A DNA stretch of 64,000 bases from JBOEGW01 sp050633625. GTDB taxonomy: Bacteria > Pseudomonadota > Alphaproteobacteria > Rhodobacterales > Rhodobacteraceae. A program made the translations under genes and the position numbers. Location: positions 496,001-560,000 of the forward strand of contig JBOEGW010000003.1 in assembly GCA_050633625.1 (NCBI GenBank), given 5' to 3'. Positions 53,289-62,331 of the stretch are shown here, one piece after another (within the stretch, counting starts at the first letter, position 1; every line of letters begins with the position of its first letter). Under the pieces are notes generated by a model. The model was not told where the DNA came from. It made no database searches and saw only the letters and a list, made by a program, of their open reading frames with translations.

Positions 53289-54161
53289 TTAGCTCAAGCG
53301 CAATACGCGCCCCTTATCATCAACGAAACGCGCTGTGATCTGGCTGTCGAGACCGGACAAAATCCGGCGCGCTTGGGTTTCATCGGCAAGGCACAGCGCG
53401 GTGGACAGCCCGTCAGCCAACATCGCATTGGGCGCTTCCACCGACACGGTTGACCATTGCGCCGCGTGCCTTGGAGCAAAGATATGCCCGCCTTCGCCAA
53501 GCAACATCGCCCGTGGAGAAGACGTGGCGACCGCCCGATCCTTAAGGGACAGAGCCGCCACCAACCCCGCCTTTGGATCCTGCATGCCCACCTGCCATGG
53601 CCCGCCCAGGCCGACAAATTCACCGACATTCACCAAGACATCGCCAAATCCGCGCGCCTTAAGAGCGTTCGCGACTTGATCCGTGGCATAGCCCTGCGCA
53701 ATGCCGTTTAACGTGAGGGCCTGACCACGCCCAAGGCGGATTTTCGCGCCGAGCGTCACCCGATCCCAACCAATTGCCGCGGTGGCAAGGCGTTCGTCCT
53801 CTGCCCGCGCGCGGGCTTGCCAAAGCGGCTGGACTGTAGGGTCAAACAAACCTTCGGTTGCATGATGGAGCAGATGCGCTTGCGCCAATACGGTTTCCAT
53901 GTCCGGTGAAGCTGTTAGCCCCCCGCGCGCATTGAGCCGCGACAGCTCTGAGGCGGGATCATAAAGGCTGAAAGTCGCCTCCATGCGCGCAAGAATGGAT
54001 CGCACTTCCCGCAATGCCCCATCCGTGATCGCGCTTGGCCCTGTCAGCGTAACAGAAGCCTCAGCGCCCAGCGCGTGCCCGCTCCATGTGCGTGTTTGCG
54101 CCAAAGCGGGCATGGCCACACAAGCGCCGGCGGCAATACTCAAGAAACGACGACGATCCAT
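53289..54161 (-). CDS. apbE: FAD:protein FMN transferase (ApbE)
   Basis: ApbE attaches FMN covalently to Thr in target flavoproteins. The 290-residue protein has the N-terminal signal MDRRRFLSIAAGACVAMPALA (Tat-like RR), EASVTLTGP and the catalytic-region GIAQGYATDQVANALK and VNVGEFVGLG. Motif DGLSTAL is intact near the C-terminus. The start at 54161 overlaps the NosR-like stop (TAATG), so the two are coupled; the NosR-like FMN-binding domain is the obvious target. Confidence 0.92.
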   Translation of the reverse strand: MDRRRFLSIAAGACVAMPALAQTRTWSGHALGAEASVTLTGPSAITDGALREVRSILARMEATFSLYDPASELSRLNARGGLTASPDMETVLAQAHLLHHATEGLFDPTVQPLWQARARAEDERLATAAIGWDRVTLGAKIRLGRGQALTLNGIAQGYATDQVANALKARGFGDVLVNVGEFVGLGGPWQVGMQDPKAGLVAALSLKDRAVATSSPRAMLLGEGGHIFAPRHAAQWSTVSVEAPNAMLADGLSTALCLADETQARRILSGLDSQITARFVDDKGRVLRLS

Positions 54162-56233
54162 TACGCGGCCCCCTGTTTTTTCGCGGCCACGATCAGCGGC
54201 ACGCATTTCTTTGGGTCATCGAAAATGGTCACGCAATCAAGGCAGCCGAAGCATTCCGAGTACTCAATTTCGCCAGTTTTCTTGATGGCATTGTAATTGC
54301 ATTTCACTTTGCACAGCTGACAGGGCGCGCCGCATTCCGAGCGCCGCTCGATCCACTTTCGCCCGCGCAACAGCCCGCCAAGCGCCATGAACGCCCCAAG
54401 CGGGCAAACGTAACGGCAAAACCCTTTGTAGAGCACCATAGACAGGACAAGCCAGAAAACGGCGTACGCGACATAGTACCATTCGCGGATGAAAAAAGTG
54501 GTGATCGCCGTTTTGAACGGTTCAATCTCCATTGCCTTATCAACGTGATCTGGCGCGAGAAAATACAGCGCCACAAGCCCTGCGAGAAACACATATTTCA
54601 GGCCCTTGAGCCGGTGGTCCCAAAGGTCCGGAACGCGGAATTCCGGCAAGCGAAACACGCGGCCAAGGTGGTGCGCAAATTCTTGCATCGCCCCAAAGGG
54701 GCAGAGCCAACCGCAAAACAAGCCGCGCCCCCAGAGCAAAAAGCCAAGGATCGCAGCGACCCAAATGAGCAATCCAAACGGGTCATAGACCAAGAACGTG
54801 TAGCCGCCTCCCGTCACTGTCGCCCTTATCGCACCAATGACAGTCACAATCGAAAGTTGCCCCTGCCCCCACCAGCCAACAAATCCGATGACAAATGCCA
54901 GGATCGTCAACCGAATGGGCGTGTAGTGACGCAAACCGGCCAGCCAGCTTTGGCCAAAAAACAGCAGCGGCATCAGAACGCCCAAGAACACGCCAGCAAT
55001 CGCCAGATCCAATCGCCGTGTCTTGAGTGCTGAGACAAAGGGACTATCGACTTTTGTGACTGCTCCGCGCGAGAAAAACCGCTCCGGCGAGCTTCCTTCA
55101 AGAGTGAAGGGAACGGGACCAACTTCGGGTTGGAAAATCCCGTGTTTGCGTTGCACTTCCAGGGTGATTGACCATGGGCGCATCGGATCAAAACCAAGCC
55201 GCCGATCTGTGCGCAGGATCAGCGCCGCGCCTTCGGGCACGCCTTCGGCCAAGGTCAGGTACAAATCGGCATCGCGCAGCGCAATCGGCAGCCCATCTTG
55301 CGCCGCAGTGATCAAGTCAGGCGAAGTGTTTCGTATGAAGTCTTCGGTGACAAGCCCATGCCGCGCAGCTTCGATGAGTAAGATCGGTTCTGCTTCGGGG
55401 GTGATTGACAAAAAGTCTTGAAGTTCTTGATAGGTTTGATCGGACAAAACCGTGCGCGCGATCGAACGCGGGCCGATGTCGATCGCCCAAAGATCAATAT
55501 AGGGCTGGTCTGGGTTGGCCAGCGCTTCGGGGTCATCCCCTGCCCAGATCGTCCCTTCGAAGGTCGCCTGAACCTCGCTGTTGGACACCACCAAACGGTT
55601 CGCGATGCCTTGGTCAACAAGGTCGTTCCACGTCAGAGTTTCGTCGACATCTGGATCGGGAAAGGCTGGCGGCTCGGTGGAGAGACCCTGCATTTTCTCG
55701 CGCGCAACGGCGCGGGCGGCGGCCATGATGCTCTCATGAGCAATCCGCACGCTTGCTGTTGCTTTGGTCACCCCGTCCAGATAGGTCAAGCTCCCCGCGC
55801 CGCTGCTTTGATCCCCGTAAGGCACGCCAACGGCGAAATTTGTGGCGATATTCTCGCCTGCGTATTGGGTGAGGTATTCTTCAAGCCGATGCGTGCCAAG
55901 GCCGGCCACGAATATCGGCTCGTTATGGTCAATCAATAAGACGTCTACGAAGTTGCCATCCAAATCCATGATGACAAGCAAACGAATGGTATCGCCGCCA
56001 AAGCCAGGAATGGGGGCGAGCATTGTCGTTTCAAACACATACCCAGCTGATCCGCCGCCGGAGTTCAAAAACTCCCAAACCCCTTGGTCATTGATTTTCT
56101 CGCCCAGCGCCATGGGGGCACGGATAAAGGCGGCGGCTTGCGCATCGCTCAACGGTGCGCTGGGTTTTGCTTCGGCCGCAATAGGCCACAAGAAAACAAA
56201 CACCATCCAAAAACATGCTGCAACGCGTGCCAT
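54161..56233 (-). CDS. NosR/NirI-like flavin and iron-sulfur membrane protein
   Basis: A 690-residue protein. A signal peptide (MARVAACFWMVFVFLWPIAAEA) leads to a periplasmic FMN-binding domain with the probable flavinylation site in YLDGVTKATASVRIAHES (about residues 150-167), then a membrane domain of about six helices (about 410-620) with CGWLCPFG and CRYVCPLGA, and a C-terminal 4Fe-4S pair (CGAPCQLCKVKC; CFGCLDC). NosR and NirI work in denitrification, but no nos or nir genes are here, so this is likely a general membrane electron conduit. The ATG at 56233 follows GGAGGAGATTT, and a copy of the shared motif lies upstream. Confidence 0.9.
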   Translation of the reverse strand: MARVAACFWMVFVFLWPIAAEAKPSAPLSDAQAAAFIRAPMALGEKINDQGVWEFLNSGGGSAGYVFETTMLAPIPGFGGDTIRLLVIMDLDGNFVDVLLIDHNEPIFVAGLGTHRLEEYLTQYAGENIATNFAVGVPYGDQSSGAGSLTYLDGVTKATASVRIAHESIMAAARAVAREKMQGLSTEPPAFPDPDVDETLTWNDLVDQGIANRLVVSNSEVQATFEGTIWAGDDPEALANPDQPYIDLWAIDIGPRSIARTVLSDQTYQELQDFLSITPEAEPILLIEAARHGLVTEDFIRNTSPDLITAAQDGLPIALRDADLYLTLAEGVPEGAALILRTDRRLGFDPMRPWSITLEVQRKHGIFQPEVGPVPFTLEGSSPERFFSRGAVTKVDSPFVSALKTRRLDLAIAGVFLGVLMPLLFFGQSWLAGLRHYTPIRLTILAFVIGFVGWWGQGQLSIVTVIGAIRATVTGGGYTFLVYDPFGLLIWVAAILGFLLWGRGLFCGWLCPFGAMQEFAHHLGRVFRLPEFRVPDLWDHRLKGLKYVFLAGLVALYFLAPDHVDKAMEIEPFKTAITTFFIREWYYVAYAVFWLVLSMVLYKGFCRYVCPLGAFMALGGLLRGRKWIERRSECGAPCQLCKVKCNYNAIKKTGEIEYSECFGCLDCVTIFDDPKKCVPLIVAAKKQGAA

Positions 56234-56281
56234 AAATCTCCTCCACAGGGCGGGATGCTATGAGGCGAAGGCCACTTGGCA

Positions 56282-56294
56282 CATAAGACCATAG
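56282..56294 (-). promoter_or_regulatory. Shared 13-bp motif before the NosR-like gene
   Basis: The minus strand reads CTATGGTCTTATG (11 of 13 match) 48 bases before the ATG at 56233. A -10-like TAGCAT begins 21 bases after it, repeating the spacing of the copy at 40722. Confidence 0.55.
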
Positions 56295-56353
56295 TCCAAG
56301 GCGCGCGCGACTGGCTTGACAGGCCCGCACGGCTCAGGTGCTGTGGCGCTAGG

Positions 56354-57130
56354 ATGAAGCGACAAGACCCCTCCCCCTACCAAAGCCCCGGATGGCTTGT
56401 GATCACGGTCTCGCTCGGCGCGTTCTTCGTGCTGTGGTTCTTGGCGGCGTGGCGCACGGGAGATGAGACCGTTCTGCCGCGCCCAGATGTGGTTGCTGCC
56501 GTGTTTTGGGAAGAGCTGACGCAGGGGCCCTTATTGGGCCATCTCTGGGCCACCCTTCGGCGGGTTCTCTTGGCATTTGGTTTGGCGATGGGGATTGGGG
56601 CTGTCCTTGGGTTTGTGCTTGCGCGGCGCCCGGCGTTGGATCGTTGGGCAAACCCTTGGGTCGTCGTGATATTGAATATCCCGGCACTTGTGGTGATTGT
56701 GTTGTGCTATCTCTGGATTGGTCTCAACGAGGTGGCCGCGATCACCGCTGTCACGGTGAACAAGACGGCAATGGTTTTGGTCACTGTGCGCGAAGGCGCG
56801 CGTGGGCTGTCGCGCCCGCTGGCGGATATGGCGCAGGTGTATCGGATGCCTCCGTTGGCTGAATTTCGCCATGTGACTTTGCCCCAACTCGCACCATTTT
56901 TGTCCGCCGCGGCGCGTAATGGGATCGCGGTGATATGGAAGATCGTTTTGGTTGTTGAATTCCTGGGGCGGTCAAATGGGATTGGCTTCCAGATCCATAT
57001 GTACTTCTCTCTATTTGATACAGCTCATGTCCTTGCTTATGCCGCGAGTTTTGTGGCGATCATGCTTGTGATCGAATACGTCGCGCTGCGCCCGCTGGAC
57101 CAAGTTGCGGGACGCTGGCACGCACGCTAA
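56354..57130 (+). CDS. ABC transporter permease, NitT/TauT type
   Basis: A 258-residue permease with about six helices and the BPD inner-membrane signature in EGARGLSRPLADMAQVYRMP. This family partners with SsuA-like binding proteins and SsuB-like ATPases. None lies next to it; the unpaired set at 40786-42373 is the fitting partner, about 14 kb away. The ATG at 56354 is used; an upstream start at 56276 has no family sequence. It is divergent from the NosR-like gene. Confidence 0.85.
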   Translation: MKRQDPSPYQSPGWLVITVSLGAFFVLWFLAAWRTGDETVLPRPDVVAAVFWEELTQGPLLGHLWATLRRVLLAFGLAMGIGAVLGFVLARRPALDRWANPWVVVILNIPALVVIVLCYLWIGLNEVAAITAVTVNKTAMVLVTVREGARGLSRPLADMAQVYRMPPLAEFRHVTLPQLAPFLSAAARNGIAVIWKIVLVVEFLGRSNGIGFQIHMYFSLFDTAHVLAYAASFVAIMLVIEYVALRPLDQVAGRWHAR

Positions 57131-57180
57131 ATCCTGACAAGTCGCGTTTGCGCATGGACTCTAAATGCGCTTCGCTCTCA

Positions 57181-57192
57181 ATTGTATACAAT
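57181..57192. promoter_or_regulatory. Perfect 12-bp palindrome ATTGTATACAAT before icd
   Basis: The palindrome ATTGTATACAAT lies in the 200-base gap between the permease and icd, with a -35-like TTGACT just downstream. TTGTATACAA is the usual operator shape of GntR-type (FadR/FCD) regulators. No regulator gene of that kind is in the window, so this is a candidate only. Confidence 0.4.
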
Positions 57193-57332
57193 GGCACACA
57201 TTGACTTGCGCCGCCCAACGCTTTAGGCGACAAGGCGAGTGAGTTGACGGCTTGGCAAGGATTCTGTGCCAGACGCATCACATCATATTTCTAACGCCCT
57301 TCCACGGGGCGCACAGCTTGGAGAGCATCACC

Positions 57333-59534
57333 ATGGCGAAATCTGAAACTCCCGACATCATTTACACGAAAGTAGACGAAGCCCCGGAACTGGCCAGCGC
57401 CTCTTTGCTGCCCATTATCCGCTCATTTGCGGCGGCGGCTGGTATTGACGTGGAAACCCGCAATATTTCTCTCGCTGGCCGGGTTCTCTCGCAATTCCCT
57501 GATTTTCTCAAAGACGACCAAAAAGTCGCGGATGATTTGGCGGAGCTTGGCGAATTGGTGAAAACCCCGAACGCCAATGTCATCAAGCTGCCAAACATCT
57601 CGGCCTCTGGCCCGCAATTGACCGCGACCATCAAAGAACTTCAAGGTCAAGGCTTCGCACTGCCCGACTACCCTGAAGATCCACAAACCGATGCGGAAAA
57701 AGACATCAAGGCGCGTTATGACAGCGTGAAAGGCTCTGCCGTGAACCCGGTCTTGCGCGAAGGGAACTCTGATCGTCGCGCCGCGAAAGCCGTGAAGAAA
57801 TACGCGATGGCCAACCCACACCGCATGGGCGAATGGGTCAGCGACAGCAAGACACATGTTGCGTCCATGAAAGGCAACGATTTCTACGCGAATGAGAAAT
57901 CCGCTACTATCACGGCGTCTCAAGCTGGTGCCGCAAAAATCACCTTCACAGATGCATCCGGGGCCGAAAGCGTGCTCAAAGACGGGCTGACATATGAGGA
58001 AGGCACAGTCGTCGACGCGACCTTCATGTCCGCCAAAGAGCTTCGCAAGTTTATTAAGGCAGAAGTCGCCAGCATGGAGCCGGGCGTTTTGTTCTCGGTG
58101 CACCTCAAAGCGACGATGATGAAGGTGTCTGACCCGATTTTGTTCGGTCACTTTGTGAGCGTCTATCTGGAAGACTTTATCGCCAAACACGGCGCGAAAC
58201 TGGATGAATTGGGCTGGAACCCGAATTCCGGGATTGGCGTTTTGGAAAACCGCATTAAAGGCGACGCGAATTTGGAGGCCGACCTCAAAGCGGCGCTCGA
58301 TGCCAAACCACCCATGTATATGGTCGATTCAGATCGCGGCATCACCAACCTGCACGTTTCCTCCGATGTGATTATTGATGCGTCTATGCCTGCTGTCATT
58401 AAAGCTGGCGGCATTGGTTGGGGGCCAGATGGCAAGCCCGCACCAACAAAGTGCTGCATCCCAGACAATTGCTACGCACCGATCTATGACGAAACGATCA
58501 ATTACTTCAAAGAAACCGGCAAGCTGGACGTCACCACCTGTGGATCCGTGTCCAACGTCGGCCTCATGGCGCAAAAAGCCGAGGAATATGGCTCGCACCC
58601 AACGACCTTTGAAGCGGCGGACGCTGGCACGATCCGGGTTGTTCTGTCCAATGGCGAAGTGCTCCACGAGCACAGTGTCGAGAAGGGTGATATTTGGCGC
58701 TCTGCAACGGCGAAAAAGGCTCCAATCCTTGATTGGATCAAACTTGGCATCGCGCGCACCAAGGCGACCGGAGCGGCGGCGTTCTGGCTCGACGCGAACC
58801 GGGCACATGACGCTGAGATCATCAAATACGTGAAGCCAGCACTCAAAGACGCCGGGATGGACATCCCAATTTTGGCCCCACGCGAAGCAACTCGTTTCAC
58901 ACTGGAAACCATGCGTAAGGGTGACGACTGCGTGACGATTTCGGGCAATGTATTGCGCGATTATCTGACCGATCTGTTCCCAATTCTAGAGCTTGGCACC
59001 TCTGCAAAAATGCTCTCGATCGTGAAACTCATGAACGGTGGCGGTATGTTTGAAACGGGTGCCGGAGGCTCTGCACCCAAACACGTGACGCAGCTCGTTG
59101 AGGAAAACCACCTGCGTTGGGACAGTCTTGGCGAGTTCTGTGCGCTGGGTGAAAGCTTCGCCTTCCTCGCAGAAGCCAAAGGCCTGACGAAGGCCAGCGT
59201 ATTTGCGACCGCGATTGAGGATGCGACACAAAAAGTGCTGGAAAACGGAAACAGCCCAGAGCGCAAAGTCGGCGCAAACGACAACCGCACATCGCATTAT
59301 TGGTTCGCTCGCTACTGGGCTGAAGCTTTGGCGAAACAAACCAAAGACGGCGAACTTGCCGCGCATTTTGCGACAATCGCAAACGCGATGGGCGAGCAGG
59401 AAACTGCTATCATTGGTGAACTGTTGGCCGATCAGGGCAAAGCTGTAGATATCGGCGGATACTATAACACAGACGCCGAAAAAATGGCCGTCGTGATGCG
59501 GCCCTCAGAAACACTGAACGCGATCATCGGTTAA
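57333..59534 (+). CDS. icd: NADP-dependent isocitrate dehydrogenase, monomeric type
   Basis: A 733-residue TCA-cycle enzyme converting isocitrate to 2-oxoglutarate with NADP. This is the large monomeric (Vibrio/Corynebacterium-type) form, unrelated in length to the dimeric E. coli enzyme. Family regions seen include LSQFPDFLKDDQKVADDLAE, NPHRMGEWVSDSKTHVASMK, GGIGWGPDGKPAPTKCCIPD and GGSAPKHVTQLVEENHLRWD. The ATG at 57333 opens directly on MAKSETPDIIYTKVDEAPEL; an upstream ATG in a poorly conserved stretch is rejected. Terminator follows. Confidence 0.97.
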   Translation: MAKSETPDIIYTKVDEAPELASASLLPIIRSFAAAAGIDVETRNISLAGRVLSQFPDFLKDDQKVADDLAELGELVKTPNANVIKLPNISASGPQLTATIKELQGQGFALPDYPEDPQTDAEKDIKARYDSVKGSAVNPVLREGNSDRRAAKAVKKYAMANPHRMGEWVSDSKTHVASMKGNDFYANEKSATITASQAGAAKITFTDASGAESVLKDGLTYEEGTVVDATFMSAKELRKFIKAEVASMEPGVLFSVHLKATMMKVSDPILFGHFVSVYLEDFIAKHGAKLDELGWNPNSGIGVLENRIKGDANLEADLKAALDAKPPMYMVDSDRGITNLHVSSDVIIDASMPAVIKAGGIGWGPDGKPAPTKCCIPDNCYAPIYDETINYFKETGKLDVTTCGSVSNVGLMAQKAEEYGSHPTTFEAADAGTIRVVLSNGEVLHEHSVEKGDIWRSATAKKAPILDWIKLGIARTKATGAAAFWLDANRAHDAEIIKYVKPALKDAGMDIPILAPREATRFTLETMRKGDDCVTISGNVLRDYLTDLFPILELGTSAKMLSIVKLMNGGGMFETGAGGSAPKHVTQLVEENHLRWDSLGEFCALGESFAFLAEAKGLTKASVFATAIEDATQKVLENGNSPERKVGANDNRTSHYWFARYWAEALAKQTKDGELAAHFATIANAMGEQETAIIGELLADQGKAVDIGGYYNTDAEKMAVVMRPSETLNAIIG

Positions 59535-59558
59535 TCTGCGCACACCAAAATGAGACAG

Positions 59559-59586
59559 GGCGCGCCATGATGGCGCGCCTTTTTTC
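59559..59586 (+). terminator. Rho-independent terminator after icd
   Basis: GGCGCGCCA and TGGCGCGCC (nine pairs, three-base loop) followed by six T residues. Confidence 0.9.
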
Positions 59587-59606
59587 GTTGGACGTATTGG
59601 TCGGAG

Positions 59607-60203
59607 CTAGAGCCTGACGATATGTTCAGAAGGCACACCTGACATCGCATGGAGCAGCGCATTGGTGTTGGAAACTGCGAATTTTTTGTGAAGCTTTGCT
59701 CGATGCACTTCAACCGTGCGCGGCGAAATACCCAACTCCCGCGCGATTTCTTTGGACGTGAGACCTTCCGCCAATAGATCAACGATTTCTCGCTCGCGCG
59801 GCGTCAAGGGCTGGTAAGGGCGGTGCCCAGACAAATCTGCGACACTCCAAACCGCGCGAGACAGCGGCTCGTCCGGCGTCAAGGAATGTCCGCGCACCCG
59901 ACACCAAAATAACCCACCGTCTTGGCGCATCATCACCCTTTCGTCCCAGTAGGTGTTGCTCCGTTTGAGATCTTCAACACCGCGATCCCGGATCTTGGTG
60001 AACTCGTCGCGGGTCGGGTAAAGGGCTTCAAACAGGGCGTTATTGAGCGCGCCCGGCGCATATCCAAACATCCGTTCAAACTCAGGATTGCACTGCATGA
60101 TGACTCGGTCTTGCGTGACAACAAGTCCGATCGGGGAGTGTTCAAACGCCAGAGCGGCCAGATCGCCCGCCTCAAAAGCCGCGTCTATACGTGTTTTCCC
60201 CAA
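59607..60203 (-). CDS. PAS-LuxR transcriptional regulator
   Basis: A 198-residue protein with an N-terminal PAS domain (ALAFEHSPIGLVVTQDRVIM; MFGYAPGALNNALFEALYPT) and a C-terminal LuxR/GerE helix-turn-helix (PLTPREREIVDLLAEGLTSK, RTVEVHRAKLHKKFAV). There is no receiver domain, so signals are presumably sensed by the PAS domain. The only in-frame start seen is a TTG at 60203 with GGGGATGAG upstream; this start is uncertain. It is divergent from the neighbouring transporter operon, which it may control. Confidence 0.82.
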   Translation of the reverse strand: MGKTRIDAAFEAGDLAALAFEHSPIGLVVTQDRVIMQCNPEFERMFGYAPGALNNALFEALYPTRDEFTKIRDRGVEDLKRSNTYWDERVMMRQDGGLFWCRVRGHSLTPDEPLSRAVWSVADLSGHRPYQPLTPREREIVDLLAEGLTSKEIARELGISPRTVEVHRAKLHKKFAVSNTNALLHAMSGVPSEHIVRL

Positions 60204-60303
60204 CTTGTCTCATCCCCAAAATAAAGTGAGCCTAGGGGCAGGTTACAACGAACCACCGCTAGGAGGAAGCGCGGTGGAGGGTGAACCGCAACGGGAGGAT
60301 ATT

Positions 60304-61500
60304 ATGAGAATTTTGAAACGCGCCGTGGTGGCGCTGTCGATTGGCATCAGTTTTGGCGCACCAGCTCTTGCGCAAGACCCCATCAAGATCGCACTCGTAC
60401 ACGGGACATCTGGGTCGTCCTTTGAGGTGTTTTCCAAACAAACGCACACTGGATTTGAGATGGGGCTGGAATACGCCACCGGCGGAACGATGGAAATCAA
60501 GGGCCGCCCGATTGAGCTTATTTACAAAGATACGCAATTTAAACCCGATGTGGCGCGCGCTGTCCTGGCCGAAGCCTACGGTGACGATGACGTCCTCATC
60601 GCGGTTGGTGGCACATCGTCCGGGGTCACACTGGGAATGCTCCCCATTGCCGAAGAATACGAAAAACTCCTGATGGTGGAACCCGCCGTTGCCGACAGCC
60701 TGACCGGGCCAGATAGCAACCGATATGTGTTCAAAACCTCGCGCAATTCCTCAATGGATATGCAAGCGCAAGCGCTCGCGCTTAATCCCGACGAGAACCT
60801 GTTCGTGGCGACTTTGGCCGAGGATTATGCCTTTGGTCGCGATGGCATTTCCGCCTTTAAATCCGCGCTTGATGGATCGGGCGCGACGGTTGTCACTGAG
60901 GAATACGTTCCCCAAGGCACCGCTGATTTCACCGCAGCCGCCGAGCGGATGTTCAACGCGCTCAAGGATCACGAGGGGCGTAAAGTCATCCTCATATACG
61001 TGGCCGGTGGTGGCGATCCGATGGGTAAAATCAAAGCGATGGAACCTGAACGGTTTGGTATTGAGATTTCCACCGGCGGTCACATTTTGCCAGTGCTCCC
61101 GACCTATAAACGGGTGCCGGGCATGGAAGGCGCTGTGTATTACTACTTTGAAGGCTACGAAAATGACGTCAACACATGGCTGGTAGAGGAACACCTCAAA
61201 CGGTTTGGCACCCCGCCTGACTTCTTCACAGCAGGCGGCATGGCTTCGGCTTTGGCCATCGCCAAAGGGATCGAGACCGCCGAAACGATCGACACCGAAG
61301 GGCTAATCGCGGCGATGGAAGGCATGAGTTGGGAAACTCCCAAAGGCGAAATGACCTTCCGGCCCGAAGATCACCAAGCGCTGCAATCCATGCTGCACTT
61401 CAAAATCCGCGTCGATGACGCCGTGGATTGGGCGATCCCAGACAAGGTTCGAGTCATCGAAGCGGATGAAATGAACATCCCCCTTGGCCGCGAAAACTGA
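60304..61500 (+). CDS. HAAT-type ABC substrate-binding protein
   Basis: A 398-residue periplasmic binding protein of the branched-chain amino acid/amide family: signal peptide (MRILKRAVVALSIGISFGAPALA), then IKIALVHGTSGSSFEVFSKQ and a repeat of the two-lobed fold. The ATG at 60304 follows GGGAGGATATT. Likely ligands are branched amino acids, amides or other small organic compounds; the exact one is unknown. It heads the operon with livG, livF and livH. Confidence 0.9.
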   Translation: MRILKRAVVALSIGISFGAPALAQDPIKIALVHGTSGSSFEVFSKQTHTGFEMGLEYATGGTMEIKGRPIELIYKDTQFKPDVARAVLAEAYGDDDVLIAVGGTSSGVTLGMLPIAEEYEKLLMVEPAVADSLTGPDSNRYVFKTSRNSSMDMQAQALALNPDENLFVATLAEDYAFGRDGISAFKSALDGSGATVVTEEYVPQGTADFTAAAERMFNALKDHEGRKVILIYVAGGGDPMGKIKAMEPERFGIEISTGGHILPVLPTYKRVPGMEGAVYYYFEGYENDVNTWLVEEHLKRFGTPPDFFTAGGMASALAIAKGIETAETIDTEGLIAAMEGMSWETPKGEMTFRPEDHQALQSMLHFKIRVDDAVDWAIPDKVRVIEADEMNIPLGREN

Positions 61501-61510
61501 AACGAACCTC

Positions 61511-61545
61511 CGCCCCGGCCTTCACCAATTCGTATGGCCGGGGCG
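61511..61545 (+). terminator. Hairpin between the binding-protein gene and livG
   Basis: CGCCCCGGCC and GGCCGGGGCG form a ten-pair stem with a 15-base loop, with only a short T run. Such hairpins commonly trim or protect the binding-protein mRNA, so that it is more abundant than the ATPase message. Confidence 0.65.
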
Positions 61546-61566
61546 CTTTAACTTGCGGCATTTCCC

Positions 61567-62331
61567 ATGACACATCCATCTTTGATCACCCGTGATCTCA
61601 CGATCCAGTTCGGCGGGCACACGGCGGTTGACAGCGTGAGTTGCGATTTTCGCCCCGGCGAAGTGACGGTGATTGTTGGCCCAAACGGGGCTGGCAAGAC
61701 CACCTATTTCAACATGATTTCAGGGCAGCTGACCCCGACCAGCGGCACCGTTGAAAAAGACGGTGTGGATATGACAAAAATGGCAGCTTCCACGCGCGCG
61801 CGCCATGGCATTGGCCGCGCGTTTCAACTGACAAACCTGTTTCCCCGGCTTTCCGTTCTGGAGAACATCCGGCTCGCCGTGCAGGCGCAATCTGGCGAAG
61901 GGCGGCGGCTGTTTCGGCCCGTCTCAAAATTCACCGAACTCACAGCGCGCGCCGAGCGATATTTGGAGGCGGCGCAGTTGACCCATGTTGCACAATTGCC
62001 CGCCAGCGCGCTCCCACATGGGGACCAGCGCAAGCTCGAAGTTGCGCTGCTCATGGCAATGGAACCGGACATTTATATGTTTGACGAACCCACCGCCGGG
62101 ATGAGCCTTGAGGCGGCGCCTGCGGTTCTGGACCTCATCGCTCAAATCAAACACGACAACACCAAAACCGTGCTTTTGGTTGAACATAAAATGGACGTTG
62201 TACGCCGCCTCGCAGACCGGATCATTGTGCTTCATAACGGCGCGCTGATCGCGGATGGTGCGCCAGATGAGGTGATGGAAAGCCAGCTGGTGCGCGATGT
62301 GTACCTTGGCAATGCGGGGGCGATGGCATGA
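61567..62331 (+). CDS. livG: HAAT ABC transporter ATPase LivG-like
   Basis: A 254-residue ATPase: Walker A GPNGAGKTTYFNM, then GIGRAFQLTNLFPRLSVLEN and LPASALPHGDQRKLEVALLM with Walker B DIYMFDEPTAGMSLEAAP. The usual LSGGQ signature is replaced by LPHGDQRK, as in LivG relatives. Its stop overlaps the livF start by ATGA. Confidence 0.93.
   Translation: MTHPSLITRDLTIQFGGHTAVDSVSCDFRPGEVTVIVGPNGAGKTTYFNMISGQLTPTSGTVEKDGVDMTKMAASTRARHGIGRAFQLTNLFPRLSVLENIRLAVQAQSGEGRRLFRPVSKFTELTARAERYLEAAQLTHVAQLPASALPHGDQRKLEVALLMAMEPDIYMFDEPTAGMSLEAAPAVLDLIAQIKHDNTKTVLLVEHKMDVVRRLADRIIVLHNGALIADGAPDEVMESQLVRDVYLGNAGAMA

Noticed and set aside
54161..56233. Denitrification (nitrous oxide reductase) regulator
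   Set aside because: No nos or nir genes occur in the window, and the context is PQQ/Cox oxidation, so a NosR role in N2O reduction is not supported here.
61511..61545. Stop of the HAAT operon
   Set aside because: The hairpin has only a short T run and livG follows 22 bases later on the same strand, so I treat it as an internal hairpin.
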